A stretch of DNA of 64,000 bases. Source: Larus michahellis (taxonomy: Eukaryota > Chordata > Aves > Charadriiformes > Laridae). The translations under genes were made by a program, and so were the position numbers. The stretch spans positions 30,607,446-30,671,445 of the forward strand of contig NC_133899.1 of NCBI RefSeq assembly GCF_964199755.1, written 5' to 3'. The notes under the pieces were generated by a model, which was given only the letters and a program-made list of their open reading frames with translations, was not told the origin of the DNA and did not search any database. This document shows, piece after piece, positions 9,589 to 21,989 of the stretch (the first letter of the stretch is position 1; each line of letters begins with the position of its first letter).

Positions 9589-10683
9589 AGCATGAAGCTT
9601 CACAGTGACAGCGCAGAGTGCTAGTTCGGGTGGCTCGTTGATCCAAGGCAGCTGTGAAGGTGTCCACTTCTCCAGAAGGCACATCAGCAGTGTAACACGG
9701 GCAGTGAAGGCTTGGGCAGACACTCAGTGACTCGCTGCACCTCTCGCTACACCCTGGGGCGGTGCTTCTGAGAGGAGCTGGCATTGCTCTCAGATTGGGC
9801 TCGGAGGAGAAGCTCAGAGCCCCGGGCCAGGAGAGACAGACAGCAGAGCTGGCCCCAACTAGGTCTGCTGTGATAAAAGGCAAGAGTTGGTTTTAAAACA
9901 GCACGGCCCTCGCAGAGCCCGGAAAAGCCACGTCCCTTGGGCTGATGGGCACCAGGCACCCGTTGGGCTTCTTTAGCACTCAGACACGGGCAGTTCTTTT
10001 GACGTGATAACTATCGAAGATCTTCCAAATCTTCTCCCATAGACCATCCTTGGATTTCCACTAGAGGTGTCCCAAAGACAGGGATGAGTGCAGCTCTCCT
10101 GCCGCCATGGCTGCTGCCAGGCCACTGCTTCTCAGAAACGTGGCACGGACTGCGCCAGTGCATGCCTGGAATTGGAGGCATCTCAAAAGCTTTCTTTAAC
10201 CTTGCTGCACGTGTTAAGTCTCCCGTGTTAAAGTGGTGGGAACCCAAGCTTGAGGTGACGAGAGGGTGTGGAGCATGAGTCTCATGCTGGTACAGGAGCC
10301 AGAGCCGCCAGAGCCCCGCTCTGCCGTCGTGGCACTCGTCCCCCGTGCAAAGGGCTCCCCACTCGGCCCGCGTCATTCCCACCTCGCTGGGGTCACCCGA
10401 GGGCAATGCTATGGCGCTCCCAGGGCTTGCTTTGTGTATGGCCCCCAAGGAAGCCACGTCAGGCTCCCTCCCTGCGGAGCCACCCAGGCAATGTGCCCAG
10501 CTGTGGAGGGTGACAAATTATTCCCATTGCCCCAGTGCAGGAGCACAGGCAGGATGGGGAGCCGTAGCTAGAGAATCAGTGAAACCAGAGCCCACCACAT
10601 CAGCACTCAGCCCCCTGTGCCCGCATTCCCCAAAAAACTGATGCGCACTCACTCAGAGATGCAGCTTTTGTTCAAACACACTC

Positions 10684-10689
10684 TTTATT
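10684..10689 (-). terminator. poly(A) signal, unit 2 gene
   Basis: Minus-strand AATAAA, 105 bases beyond the stop codon. Confidence 0.8.
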
Positions 10690-10793
10690 GTCAACTTTGC
10701 GCAAAGTAGAGCTCCTAGAAGGAAGGGATGCTCTTCAAAGATGCACGGGCAGTCAAGGGGACACAAACCCAGCTCTGTCCGGGAAGACCTCTT

Positions 10794-12320
10794 TCAGTCT
10801 CCGCAGAAGACCAGTCTTGTGAGCCGACCTTGCACTTCCTCAAAGTCATGCAGTGCCTTGGCGTGGGCAGCTGGATCCTGCAGCAGGCACTGGAAGAGGT
10901 TGATTGGCTCAGCCGCTTGGAAGGCTGCGGGCAAGACGATGTCCTCAGGCATGTTCTCATTACCAAAGAAGAAGTGGTGCAGGCGTTTTTCCTCCAAGCA
11001 GCCGTGCAGGTACCACATGATATCCTGCAGCCGCATCAGGAATTCCCTCCTTCTCCAGCTTGACGGGGGTATGGTGTTCAGGAGGTGCATCACAACCGTT
11101 TTGAAGACATCAGAGGAAAAGCCTGTGCCCACCAGGCTACCAGCGCAGAGCTGCAGGCATTTGAGGTGGGAGGTGTCACGCGGGGCCTGCCTGGCCACAT
11201 GCCTGAAGAACTTTGCCTCTGCCACATCGTAGGTCTCTGCCCACGTGGTGCTTGGGGTGAAGGCGGCTTCTGCAGTCTGGCTGCTCAGGAAGATGTCCGA
11301 GTCGCCTCGCTGCACCCCAAACATCATCTCAATGAAGAGGGATCTCCCGGAGGCGTTTGTCAGCTGCAGCTTGCAGGAGCGGCTGGAAGGCAGCACCTTC
11401 ATAGTGTAGAGACGCGACTGAGGCATCTCCCGCCAGGCTGACCTCACCAACTTCTGGAACCAGCGGGCAGTCTTCTCGATATCTAGGTAGGAGCCGGTGC
11501 AGAGGATGCCTAGGAAGCTCAAAACCTGATTTCTGGCTAGCCCCTCCTCGGGTTGGTGGAGGAAGCACAGCACGTTCTCCATGCCTTGGTCCCTGGTGCA
11601 GGTGCACTCCAGCTCCACGCGGACGCAGTTCTTTGCCGGCATCTCCCCCGCAGCGCCCAGCTCCAGGTGGAAGGTGTGCCCCCGGGGGGGCTTCATGGGC
11701 ACAAGCAGGTGGTAGACAGCATCATGCCCAGCGGGACTCCAACCTTCAAAGGCGCTGCCCACCCCGATGGCTGGCTGCAGCGCCGGGAAGAAACTATTTG
11801 ACAAGCGTCCTTGTAAGACAGTGAGGAGGTCGCTCGCCAGCTCTTCCACCACCTGTCTCCTGTAGGCCATGCTCTTCACTGACAATCGGATGCGCTTTGT
11901 GATAGAATTCAGCAGACACCTCTGATAATCATCAGCATCTTCTTCTTCACTTTCATCCTCCTCCAGCTCTGTGCTGCTGCTGGAGCTCTCCTCTTCATGG
12001 CCGATCTCTGGCTGTCGCCTCCTTTTCCGGCGCCACCAGCAGAGCCTGAAGAGCAGGACTGGGACTCCAGCAATCGCCCAGAACTGCCACTGCTGCAAGG
12101 CAGCAAAGATGAGGCCTCCCCAGGCAAAGGCTGGCTTCTGGCTCCTCTGCTCCAGGCTCCTCTGCTCCAGCTCCTGCAGCAGCCAAGTCATCTGAGCCAT
12201 CAGATGCTCCACACGCTGCTGCACATGCTCGCGCATGGCCTCGTCCAGCTCATCGCCAACCATTGGCAGGAGCTGGAAGATGCTTAGCACAAGCAAGGCG
12301 AGGACCCTTATTGCAGCCAT
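10794..12320 (-). CDS. ITPRIPL1: ITPRIPL1-like protein, unit 2 (508 aa)
   Basis: Single-pass type I membrane protein of the ITPRIP family, which shares a Mab-21/cGAS-like fold. Residues 1-20 form a signal peptide (MAAIRVLALLVLSIFQLLPM), 24-60 a Gln/Glu-rich coiled coil, about 78-96 the membrane span ending CWWRRKRRR, and 108-131 an acidic Ser-rich linker. From about 145 to 505 is the Mab-21-like domain, with GSAFEG at 188-193 and the C-terminal WRRREFLMRLQDIMWYLHG block at 422-440. ITPRIP (DANGER) is known to modulate the IP3 receptor, and mammalian ITPRIPL1 has been reported to bind CD3-epsilon. The function of the bird copies is unknown. The start is chosen because the ATG lies three bases after a CCTACAG acceptor, and the 137-bp intron is 12324-12460. 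Copy-specific residues are Ile71 and Ala262. Confidence 0.88.
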   Translation of the reverse strand: MAAIRVLALLVLSIFQLLPMVGDELDEAMREHVQQRVEHLMAQMTWLLQELEQRSLEQRSQKPAFAWGGLIFAALQQWQFWAIAGVPVLLFRLCWWRRKRRRQPEIGHEEESSSSSTELEEDESEEEDADDYQRCLLNSITKRIRLSVKSMAYRRQVVEELASDLLTVLQGRLSNSFFPALQPAIGVGSAFEGWSPAGHDAVYHLLVPMKPPRGHTFHLELGAAGEMPAKNCVRVELECTCTRDQGMENVLCFLHQPEEGLARNQVLSFLGILCTGSYLDIEKTARWFQKLVRSAWREMPQSRLYTMKVLPSSRSCKLQLTNASGRSLFIEMMFGVQRGDSDIFLSSQTAEAAFTPSTTWAETYDVAEAKFFRHVARQAPRDTSHLKCLQLCAGSLVGTGFSSDVFKTVVMHLLNTIPPSSWRRREFLMRLQDIMWYLHGCLEEKRLHHFFFGNENMPEDIVLPAAFQAAEPINLFQCLLQDPAAHAKALHDFEEVQGRLTRLVFCGD

Positions 12321-12502
12321 AGCCTGTAGGAGTAAGGCCTGTGCCCAGCCCAAGGGCCAGTGGCTGGGCCCTCGATGCTGGGTGAGAACCCACCCCGCGG
12401 GGGCTGGCATTTCTGCCCCGGCCCTGGTCCAGCCCAGCCTCCCCCCGCCAGCCCACTCACCGCTAGCCCAGGCCGTACTGGGGCAGCGCTGCTGCTGGTG
12501 CC

Positions 12503-12531
12503 TTTTATAGCTGCCCCCCATTGTGACGCAT
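12503..12531 (-). promoter_or_regulatory. core promoter (TATA + CRE-like), unit 2
   Basis: TATAAAA at 12503-12509 and the CRE-like octamer at 12524-12531. The predicted start is near 12479 and exon 1 would be about 19 nt (12461-12479). This unit has GGCACC where the others have GGCGCC just downstream of the TATA box. Confidence 0.72.
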
Positions 12532-13990
12532 CCCCTGTGGTGTCCCAGGCGACAGAGCGCATCACAGGCCGGCAGCCAGCCCTGCCCTTGGGCACCCCCC
12601 ACCCCGGCTCAGCGGCAGCGTTTGATGGTCAATGCGACTGTGTTTCGACAAGATTCGATGGCGAGGTGCAATCGGTCATTTACTGCATGGAGGGCAGGGT
12701 CAGTCAGAACTGTGAGGGAGAGCCTCCCGTGGAATCAGGAGGTTCAGAGAGGACCCTCCTGCTTTCCAAACTCCTTCTCAGAGAGGAGTCCAGGGGCAGC
12801 TGTATCCAGTCCCAGACCTGGTCAAGGGTTTATGTCAAAAGGACTGTATCTTCCCAATCAATCCTTTGTATCGCTTAGCTGAGATCTCAGAGTTTAGCGT
12901 GCTGTTAGTCATTTACCCAGGATCTGTTGTGTCAAGGAATCTCTGCATCTCGAGAAGTAATCTTGAGAGGCGTTGCTACTTAAGGGGAGATGCTGCCGTG
13001 CAGGAGAATTACAAAGGCTCTTGGGGGGTTGACTATTTATGGGGGTAAGATGGTTGCCCTGTAGCCCTATTTGCATATTGACCAGAGTACCAGCATTGCT
13101 TAAGTTGGTCCTTGGCTATTGTGTTTTTATCTGACTCCCCAAAACCACCTTGGAGCCCCGGATGCCACCATCATGACCAGATGCACCCATTGTGACCACC
13201 ACAGGTGGTTATTGCTTGGGCAGGGTTATGGGCTATAAAGGTCACGATGGTGCCTGGCGGGGACCACACCATCACAGAAGCAGCCCCAAACGCTTAGCAA
13301 ACATAAAAAGGGGCATTGTGGCCTGTGGATGCTTTACTTGCTCCTTGAGATCCCATCCTGAGTGATGGAATCGGCTGCCTTGGTGCTGGCCTCTGAGCTT
13401 GCGATGGTGGGTGTGCTCTCGGTGCCTTCATGACACTGATGGGTGGGTGGTGGTGCATATCCTGGTGGTGGGATGGGGCCTGTCGATAGCAGGACCTCTG
13501 TTCCAACTGTGCCACGGTGAGAGGACACTGCTTCCAAGGAGCCATTTCCCAAGGGTGATGTTGGGGGTGCGGGTGGAGATTTCCCAACGAGCAACTCCCT
13601 CTTTGGGGGTTGCAGCTTCTCCATGCTTCTCCAGCTTCTCCATGTCCAGCACGTTCTGTTCTGTGGCACCAACTCCCCAAGGAGTGTCTGGGATGGGCAG
13701 ATGCTTTGCCTTGATCCCGGTGAACACGTGGAAACACCTCAGCGGTTCCTCTCACTTGGTCCCTGCCCAGCCAGAGCTGCCAGGGAGTTTCTTGGCCCTT
13801 GTCAAATCACCACCACAGTCATGACAGTGTGAAGGGAAAGCAGTGCAAAAATCATCTTTGCAGCCGCCACGGTCTTCACCGGCTGCTGTGCTGGGGAGAC
13901 CATTGCGAGGAGCACGCTGCTGCTGTTGGCAGAGGGCTGCTGCGCGGGCATTTCCCTTTCCTTTCTGTGTCGCCCATTCTCCCCTCTTTT

Positions 13991-14456
13991 TCCCTGCAGT
14001 ATGAGGTCAGGGGAATGCCATCAGCTCCCAACAGATCCAGCTTCTCCAACATTGATCCACGATCACAGGAGCCAGCAGCTTTTTCTGTGATCCACAATCA
14101 CAGAAGCTTGAGCAGCAGCTGTGCAGCCAGGCATTCACCTGTTCAATTTGCCTCCTCCTTCCTGAACCCCTTCCTCTGACTGGGAGGAGAGAGGAGAACA
14201 CCACCTCTGCTCCTCGTCCTTTGAACATTGCTCCAAGGAACATACAGTCTCTTTGGATGGTTCTAAGTTGCCTCGTCACAGTGTCGTCAGACCCTACATC
14301 GTGTAGTAGGAGTGGGTGATAACCTGCAGGGTTCAGGTCTTGGCAGCCTCTCAGTGACGTCCCGAGTGTGAGCTCCTGGTGGGCAGCAAACTTCTCTGGA
14401 GAAATTGTCTGGACGGCAAAGAGCTGCTTCAGCGCCTCCCAGTAAGGAATCTCCAA
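13991..14456 (-). mobile_element. SGNH/GDSL-esterase fossil, unit 2
   Basis: Same relic as in unit 1, equally broken, and nearly identical in sequence. Confidence 0.6.
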
Positions 14457-16336
14457 TTGCTAATACCTTGCGTGCTTTCCTAGTGGCACAGGTTCTAATG
14501 CGGGTGGGTGGCTCAACTCTGCCGGCTTGACTTTTCCTGGATCCTGTCCGTTACTCCCATGCCCTGAATTCCCCAATCCCGGACTATCATGTCTGCATCC
14601 TAGCCCCTCTACCACCTCTGTGAAACCCTCCCCTTGCCTGGCACCAGAGAGAAGGAGCTGTAGCCAGACCAAGCCCAGGGTCGTGCAGATCAAGACAGAA
14701 GCAGATGGATGGCGACGCCCCAGAATCAGAGCTGCTTTGAAAATTGTAGTATGCGTGTGTTAAGTAGGGATTGGCCACATCATGTTGTACCTGAATGGTA
14801 GAGAGAGGTAGAAGAACCTCATGTAAAACCGCATTCAGGGTGCGCCAATTTGAACGGGACACCTCATGCGCATGAATAAAGCGTTACTCTTGAATTTCTG
14901 TACTTTGCATCCCAGCCTCTCTCCTGGCTTGGCACAGGCCAGTTGTGAAGGTTTCCAAACCCCTCCCATGGTTGGAAGGGGCCGCGGGGACAGCCAGCAC
15001 CCCCCAACTGCCTCAGGACCTGCCGACCTGCCAGTCCCTCCCACACACAGCCCAAGGGTGTCAGGGGCACAGAAATGCCCTCAGACACCCCCCAGAGCTA
15101 TCTTGCAAGCCTGAGATCTCCTGGCGGCAGAGGGAACTGTGCAGAGACCCTTGTGAAGCAGTATGTCAAGGGCTGTGGCAGGCTTTCAGTGGCCGAACCC
15201 CGTCTGCAGGACATCTTGCCCCCAACGCGACTGAGTTCCAGCATGAAGCTTCACAGTGACAGCGCAGAGTGCTAGTTCGGGTGGCTCGTTGATCCAAGGC
15301 AGCTGTGAAGGTGTCCACTTCTCCAGAAGGCACATCAGCAGTGTAACACGGGCAGTGAAGGCTTGGGCAGACACTCAGTGACTCGCTGCACCTCTCGCTA
15401 CACCCTGGGGCGGTGCTTCTGAGAGGAGCTGGCATTTTGCTCTCAGATTGGGCTCGGAGGAGAAGCTCAGAGCCCGGGGCCAGGAGAGACAGACAGCAGA
15501 GCTGGCCCCAACTAGGTCTGCTGTGATAAAAGGCAAGAGTTGGTTTTAAAACAGCACGGCCCTCGCAGAGCCCGGAAAAGCCACGTCCCTTGGGCTGATG
15601 GGCACCAGGCACCCGTTGGGCTTCTTTAGCACTCAGACACGGGCAGTTCTTTTGACGTGATAACTATCGAAGATCTTCCAAATCTTCTCCCATAGACCAT
15701 CCTTGGATTTCCACTAGAGGTGTCCCAAAGACAGGGATGAGTGCAGCTCTCCTGCCGCCATGGCTGCTGCCAGGCCACTGCTTCTCAGAAACGTGGCACG
15801 GACTGCGCCAGTGCATGCCTGGAATTGGAGGCATCTCAAAAGCTTTCTTTAACCTTGCTGCACGTGTTAAGTCTCCCGTGTTAAAGTGGTGGGAACCCAA
15901 GCTTGAGGTGACGAGAGGGTGTGGAGCATGAGTCTCATGCTGGTACAGGAGCCAGAGCCGCCAGAGCCCCGCTCTGCCGTCGTGGCACTTGTCCCCCGTG
16001 CAAAGGGCTCCCCACTCGGCCCGCGTCATTCCCACCTCGCTGGGGTCACCCGAGGGCAATGCTATGGCGCTCCCAGGGCTTGCTTTGTGTATGGCCCCCA
16101 AGGAAGCCACGTCAGGCTCCCTCCCTGCGGAGCCACCCAGGCAATGTGCCCAGCTGTGGAGGGTGACAAATTATTCCCATTGCCCCAGTGCAGGAGCACA
16201 GGCAGGATGGGGAGCCGTAGCTAGAGAATCAGTGAAACCAGAGCCCACCACATCAGCACTCAGCCCCCTGTGCCCGCATTCCCCAAAAAACTGATGCGCA
16301 CTCACTCAGAGATGCAGCTTTTGTTCAAACACACTC

Positions 16337-16342
16337 TTTATT
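16337..16342 (-). terminator. poly(A) signal, unit 3 gene
   Basis: Minus-strand AATAAA, 105 bases beyond the stop codon. Confidence 0.8.
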
Positions 16343-16446
16343 GTCAACTTTGCGCAAAGTAGAGCTCCTAGAAGGAAGGGATGCTCTTCAAAGATGCACG
16401 GGCAGTCAAGGGGACACAAACCCAGCTCTGTCCGGGAAGACCTCTT

Positions 16447-17973
16447 TCAGTCTCCGCAGAAGACCAGTCTTGTGAGCCGACCTTGCACTTCCTCAAAGTC
16501 ATGCAGTGCCTTGGCGTGGGCAGCTGGATCCTGCAGCAGGCACTGGAAGAGGTTGATTGGCTCAGCCGCTTGGAAGGCTGCGGGCAAGACGATGTCCTCA
16601 GGCATGTTCTCATTACCAAAGAAGAAGTGGTGCAGGCGTTTTTCCTCCAAGCAGCCGTGCAGGTACCACATGATATCCTGCAGCCGCATCAGGAATTCCC
16701 TCCTTCTCCAGCTTGACGGGGGTATGGTGTTCAGGAGGTGCATCACAACCGTTTTGAAGACATCAGAGGAAAAGCCTGTTCCCACCAGGCTACCAGCGCA
16801 GAGCTGCAGGCATTTGAGGTGGGAGGTGTCACGCGGGGCCTGCCTGGCCACGTGCCTGAAGAACTTTGCCTCTGCCACATCGTAGGTCTCTGCCCACGTG
16901 GTGCTTGGGGTGAAGGCGGCTTCTGCAGTCTGGCTGCTCAGGAAGATGTCCGAGTCGCCTCGCTGCACCCCAAACATCATCTCAATGAAGAGGGATCTCC
17001 CGGAGGCGTTTGTCAGCTGCAGCTTGCAGGAGCGGCTGGAAGGCAGCACCTTCATAGTGTAGAGACGCGACTGAGGCATCTCCCGCCAGGCTGACCTCAC
17101 CAACTTCTGGAACCAGCGGGCAGTCTTCTCGATATCTAGGTAGGAGCCGGTGCAGAGGATGCCTAGGAAGCTCAAAACCTGATTTCTGCCTAGCCCCTCC
17201 TCAGGTTGGTGGAGGAAGCACAGCACGTTCTCCATGCCTTGGTCCCTGGTGCAGGTGCACTCCAGCTCCACGCGGACGCAGTTCTTTGCCGGCATCTCCC
17301 CCGCAGCGCCCAGCTCCAGGTGGAAGGTGTGCCCCCGGGGGGGCTTCATGGGCACAAGCAGGTGGTAGACAGCATCATGCCCAGCGGGACTCCAACCTTC
17401 AAAGGCGCTGCCCACCCCGATGGCTGGCTGCAGCGCCGGGAAGAAACTATTTGACAAGCGTCCTTGTAAGACAGTGAGGAGGTCGCTCGCCAGCTCTTCC
17501 ACCACCTGTCTCCTGTAGGCCATGCTCTTCACTGACAATCGGATGCGCTTTGTGATAGAATTCAGCAGACACCTCTGATAATCATCAGCATCTTCTTCTT
17601 CACTTTCATCCTCCTCCAGCTCTGTGCTGCTGCTGGAGCTCTCCTCTTCATGGCTGATCTCTGGCTGTCGCCTCCTTTTCCGGCGCCACCAGCAGAGCCT
17701 GAAGAGCAGGACTGGGACTCCAGCAATCGCCCAGAACTGCCACTGCTGCAAGGCAGCAAAGACGAGGCCTCCCCAGGCAAAGGCTGGCTTCTGGCTCCTC
17801 TGCTCCAGGCTCCTCTGCTCCAGCTCCTGCAGCAGCCAAGTCATCTGAGCCATCAGATGCTCCACACGCTGCTGCACATGCTCGCGCATGGCCTCGTCCA
17901 GCTCATCGCCAACCATTGGCAGGAGCTGGAAGATGCTTAGCACAAGCAAGGCGAGGACCCTTATTGCAGCCAT
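16447..17973 (-). CDS. ITPRIPL1: ITPRIPL1-like protein, unit 3 (508 aa)
   Basis: Intact frame with the domain order described for unit 2. Compared with that copy it has Val71, Ser107 (EISHEEE, just after the basic stop-transfer residues) and Gly262. Ser107 is otherwise seen only in unit 6. The intron is 17977-18113 (137 bp, GT-AG), and the ATG lies three bases inside the second exon. No premature stop or indel is seen. Confidence 0.88.
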   Translation of the reverse strand: MAAIRVLALLVLSIFQLLPMVGDELDEAMREHVQQRVEHLMAQMTWLLQELEQRSLEQRSQKPAFAWGGLVFAALQQWQFWAIAGVPVLLFRLCWWRRKRRRQPEISHEEESSSSSTELEEDESEEEDADDYQRCLLNSITKRIRLSVKSMAYRRQVVEELASDLLTVLQGRLSNSFFPALQPAIGVGSAFEGWSPAGHDAVYHLLVPMKPPRGHTFHLELGAAGEMPAKNCVRVELECTCTRDQGMENVLCFLHQPEEGLGRNQVLSFLGILCTGSYLDIEKTARWFQKLVRSAWREMPQSRLYTMKVLPSSRSCKLQLTNASGRSLFIEMMFGVQRGDSDIFLSSQTAEAAFTPSTTWAETYDVAEAKFFRHVARQAPRDTSHLKCLQLCAGSLVGTGFSSDVFKTVVMHLLNTIPPSSWRRREFLMRLQDIMWYLHGCLEEKRLHHFFFGNENMPEDIVLPAAFQAAEPINLFQCLLQDPAAHAKALHDFEEVQGRLTRLVFCGD

Positions 17974-18155
17974 AGCCTGTAGGAGTAAGGCCTGTGCCCA
18001 GCCCAGGGGCCAGTGGCTGGGCCCTCGATGCTGGGTGAGAACCCACCCCGCGGGGGCCGGCATTTCTGCCCCGGCCCTGGTCCAGCCCAGCCTCCCCCCG
18101 CCAGCCCACTCACCGCTAGCCCAGGCCGTACTGGGGCAGCGCTGCTGCTGGCGCC

Positions 18156-18184
18156 TTTTATAGCTGCCCCCCATTGTGACGCAT
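18156..18184 (-). promoter_or_regulatory. core promoter (TATA + CRE-like), unit 3
   Basis: TATAAAA at 18156-18162, CRE-like octamer at 18177-18184. Confidence 0.72.
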
Positions 18185-19643
18185 CCCCTGTGGTGTCCCA
18201 GGCGACAGAGCGCATCACAGGCCGGCAGCCAGCCCTGCCCTTGGGCACCCCCCACCCCGGCTCAGCGGCAGCGTTTGATGGTCAATGCGACTGTGTTTCG
18301 ACAAGATTCGATGGCGAGGTGCAATCGGTCATTTACTGCATGGAGGGCAGGGTCAGTCAGAACTGTGAGGGAGAGCCTCCCGTGGAATCAGGAGGTTCAG
18401 AGAGGACCCTCCTGCTTTCCAAACTCCTTCTCAGAGAGGAGTCCAGGGGCAGCTGTATCCAGTCCCAGACCTGGTCAAGGGTTTATGTCAAAAGGACTGT
18501 ATCTTCCCAATCAATCCTTTGTATTGCTTAGCTGAGATCTCAGAGTTTAGCGTGCTGTTAGTCACTTACCCAGGATCTGTTGTGTCAAGGAATCTCTGCA
18601 TCTCGAGAAGTAATCTTGAGAGGCGTTGCTACTTAAGGGGAGATGCTGCCGTGCAGGAGAATTACAAAGGCTCTTGGGGGGTTGACTGTTTATGGGGGTA
18701 AGATGGTTGCCCTGTAGCCCTATTTGCATATTGACCAGAGTACCAGCATTGCTTAAGTTGGTCCTTGGCTATTGTGTTTTTATCTGACTCCCCAAAACCA
18801 CCTTGGAGCCCCGGATGCCACCATCATGACCAGATGCACCCATTGTGACCACCACAGGTGGTTATTGCTTGGGCAGGGTTATGGGCTATAAAGGTCACGA
18901 TGGTGCCTGGCGGGGACCACACCATCACAGAAGCAGCCCCAAACCCTTAGCAAACATAAAAAGGGGCATTGTGGCCTGTGGATGCTTTACTTGCTCCTTG
19001 AGATCCCATCCTGAGTGATGGAATCGGCTGCCTTGGTGCTGGCCTCTGAGCTTGCGATGGTGGGTGTGCTCTCGGTGCCTTCATGACACTGATGGGTGGG
19101 TGGTGGTGCATATCCTGGTGGTGGGATGGGGCCTGTCGATAGCAGGACCTCTGTTCCAACTGTGCCACGGCGAGAGGACACTGCTTCCAAGGAGCCATTT
19201 CCCAAGGGTGATGTTGGGGGTGCGGGTGGAGATTTCCCAACGAGCAACTCCCTCTTTGGGGGTTGCAGCTTCTCCATGCTTCTCCAGCTTCTCCATGTCC
19301 AGCACGTTCTGTTCTGTGGCACCAACTCCCCAAGGAGTGTCTGGGATGGGCAGATGCTTTGCCTTGATCCCGGTGAACACGTGGAAACACCTCAGCGGTT
19401 CCTCTCACTTGGTCCCTGCCCAGCCAGAGCTGCCAGGGAGTTTCTTGGCCCTTGTCAAATCACCACCACAGTCATGACAGTGTGAAGGGAAAGCAGTGCA
19501 AAAATCATCTTTGCAGCCGCCACGGTCTTCACCGGCTGCTGTGCTGGGGAGACCATTGCGAGGAGCACGCTGCTGCTGTTGGCAGAGGGCTGCTGCGCGG
19601 GCATTTCCCTTTCCTTTCTGTGTCGCCCATTCTCCCCTCTTTT

Positions 19644-20109
19644 TCCCTGCAGTATGAGGTCAGGGGAATGCCATCAGCTCCCAACAGATCCAGCTTCTCC
19701 AACATTGATCCACGATCACAGGAGCCAGCAGCTTTTTCTGTGATCCACAATCACAGAAGCTTGAGCAGCAGCTGTGCAGCCAGGCATTCACCTGTTCAAT
19801 TTGCCTCCTCCTTCCTGAACCCCTTCCTCTGACTGGGAGGAGAGAGGAGAACACCACCTCTGCTCCTCGTCCTTTGAACATTGCTCCAAGGAACATACAG
19901 TCTCTTTGGATGGTTCTAAGTTGCCTCGTCACAGTGTCGTCAGACCCTACATCGTGTAGTAGGAGTGGGTGATAACCTGCAGGGTTCAGGTCTTGGCAGC
20001 CTCTCAGTGACGTCCCGAGTGTGAGCTCCTGGTGGGCAGCAAACTTCTCTGGAGAAATTGTCTGGACGGCAAAGAGCTGCTTCAGCGCCTCCCAGTAAGG
20101 AATCTCCAA
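19644..20109 (-). mobile_element. SGNH/GDSL-esterase fossil, unit 3
   Basis: Unit 3 copy of the broken relic. Confidence 0.6.
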
Positions 20110-21989
20110 TTGCTAATACCTTGCGTGCTTTCCTAGTGGCACAGGTTCTAATGCGGGTGGGTGGCTCAACTCTGCCGGCTTGACTTTTCCTGGATCCTGT
20201 CCGTTACTCCCATGCCCTGAATTCCCCAATCCCGGACTATCATGTCTGCATCCTAGCCCCTCTACCACCTCTGTGAAACCCTCCCCTTGCCTGGCACCAG
20301 AGAGAAGGAGCTGTAGCCAGACCAAGCCCAGGGTCGTGCAGATCAAGACAGAAGCAGATGGATGGCGACGCCCCAGAATCAGAGCTGCTTTGAAAATTGT
20401 AGTATGCGTGTGTTAAGTAGGGATTGGCCACATCATGTTGTACCTGAATGGTAGAGAGAGGTAGAAGAACCTCATGTAAAACCGCATTCAGGGTGCGCCA
20501 ATTTGAACGGGACACCTCATGCGCATGAATAAAGCGTTACTCTTGAATTTCTGTACTTTGCATCCCAGCCTCTCTCCTGGCTTGGCACAGGCCAGTTGTG
20601 AAGGTTTCCAAACCCCTCCCACGGTTGGAAGGGGCCGCGGGGACAGCCAGCACCCCCCAACTGCCTCAGGACCTGCCGACCTGCCAGTCCCTCCCACACA
20701 CAGCCCAAGGGTGTCAGGGGCACAGAAATGCCCTCAGACACCCCCCAGAGCTATCTTGCAAGCCTGAGATCTCCTGGCGGCAGAGGGAACTGTGCAGAGA
20801 CCCTTGTGAAGCAGTATGTCAAGGGCTGTGGCAGGCTTTCAGTGGCCGAACCCCGTCTGCAGGACATCTTGCCCCCAACGCGACTGAGTTCCAGCATGAA
20901 GCTTCACAGTGACAGCGCAGAGTGCTAGTTCGGGTGGCTCGTTGATCCAAGGCAGCTGTGAAGGTGTCCACTTCTCCAGAAGGCACATCAGCAGTGTAAC
21001 ACGGGCAGTGAAGGCTTGGGCAGACACTCAGTGACTCGCTGCACCACTGGCTACACCCTGGGGCGGTGCTTCTGAGAGGAGCTGGCATTTTGCTCTCAGA
21101 TTGGGCTCGGAGGAGAAGCTCAGAGCCCGGGGCCAGGAGAGACAGACAGCAGAGCTGGCCCCAACTAGGTCTGCTGTGATAAAAGGCAAGAGTTGGTTTT
21201 AAAACAGCACGGCCCTCGCAGAGCCCGGAAAAGCCACGTCCCTTGGGCTGATGGGCACCAGGCACCCGTTGGGCTTCTTTAGCACTCAGACACGGGCAGT
21301 TCTTTTGACGTGATAACTATCGAAGATCTTCCAAATCTTCTCCCATAGACCATCCTTGGATTTCCACTAGAGGTGTCCCAAAGACAGGGATGAGTGCAGC
21401 TCTCCTGCCGCCATGGCTGCTGCCAGGCCACTGCTTCTCAGAAACGTGGCACGGACTGCGCCAGTGCATGCCTGGAATTGGAGGCATCTCAAAAGCTTTC
21501 TTTAACCTTGCTGCACGTGTTAAGTCTCCCGTGTTAAAGTGGTGGGAACCCAAGCTTGAGGTGACGAGAGGGTGTGGAGCATGAGTCTCATGCTGGTACA
21601 GGAGCCAGAGCCGCCAGAGCCCCGCTCTGCCGTCGTGGCACTCGTCCCCCGTGCAAAGGGCTCCCCACTCGGCCCGCGTCATTCCCACCTCGCTGGGGTC
21701 ACCCGAGGGCAATGCTATGGCGCTCCCAGGGCTTGCTTTGTGTATGGCCCCCAAGGAAGCCACGTCAGGCTCCCTCCCTGCGGAGCCACCCAGGCAATGT
21801 GCCCAGCTGTGGAGGGTGACAAATTATTCCCATTGCCCCAGTGCAGGAGCACAGGCAGGATGGGGAGCCGTAGCTAGAGAATCAGTGAAACCAGAGCCCA
21901 CCACATCAGCACTCAGCCCCCTGTGCCCGCATTCCCCAAAAAACTGATGCGCACTCACTCAGAGATGCAGCTTTTGTTCAAACACACTC

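Larger units (their letters stand above)
9589..15239 (-). repeat. array unit 2, 5651 bp
   Basis: Short-cassette unit. Distinctive variants are a two-base deletion near 9784 and CCCGGGCC near 9830, AAACGCTTAG near 13290, CACGGTGAGAG near 13514 and CCATGGTTGG near 14968. All of these recur only in unit 6. Confidence 0.97.
15240..20892 (-). repeat. array unit 3, 5653 bp
   Basis: Short-cassette unit of the modal length. TTGTATTGCTTA near 18520 is shared only with unit 7, and GGCACTTGTCCC near 15985 is unique to this unit. Confidence 0.97.

Noticed and set aside
10794-12602. A 602-codon minus-strand frame that extends the gene upstream through intron and promoter, seen in all short-cassette units
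   Set aside because: It opens on GTG, runs across the TATA box, exon 1 and a GT-AG intron, and the extra 94 residues have no family counterpart. The start at MAAIRV, just after the splice acceptor, fits the family.
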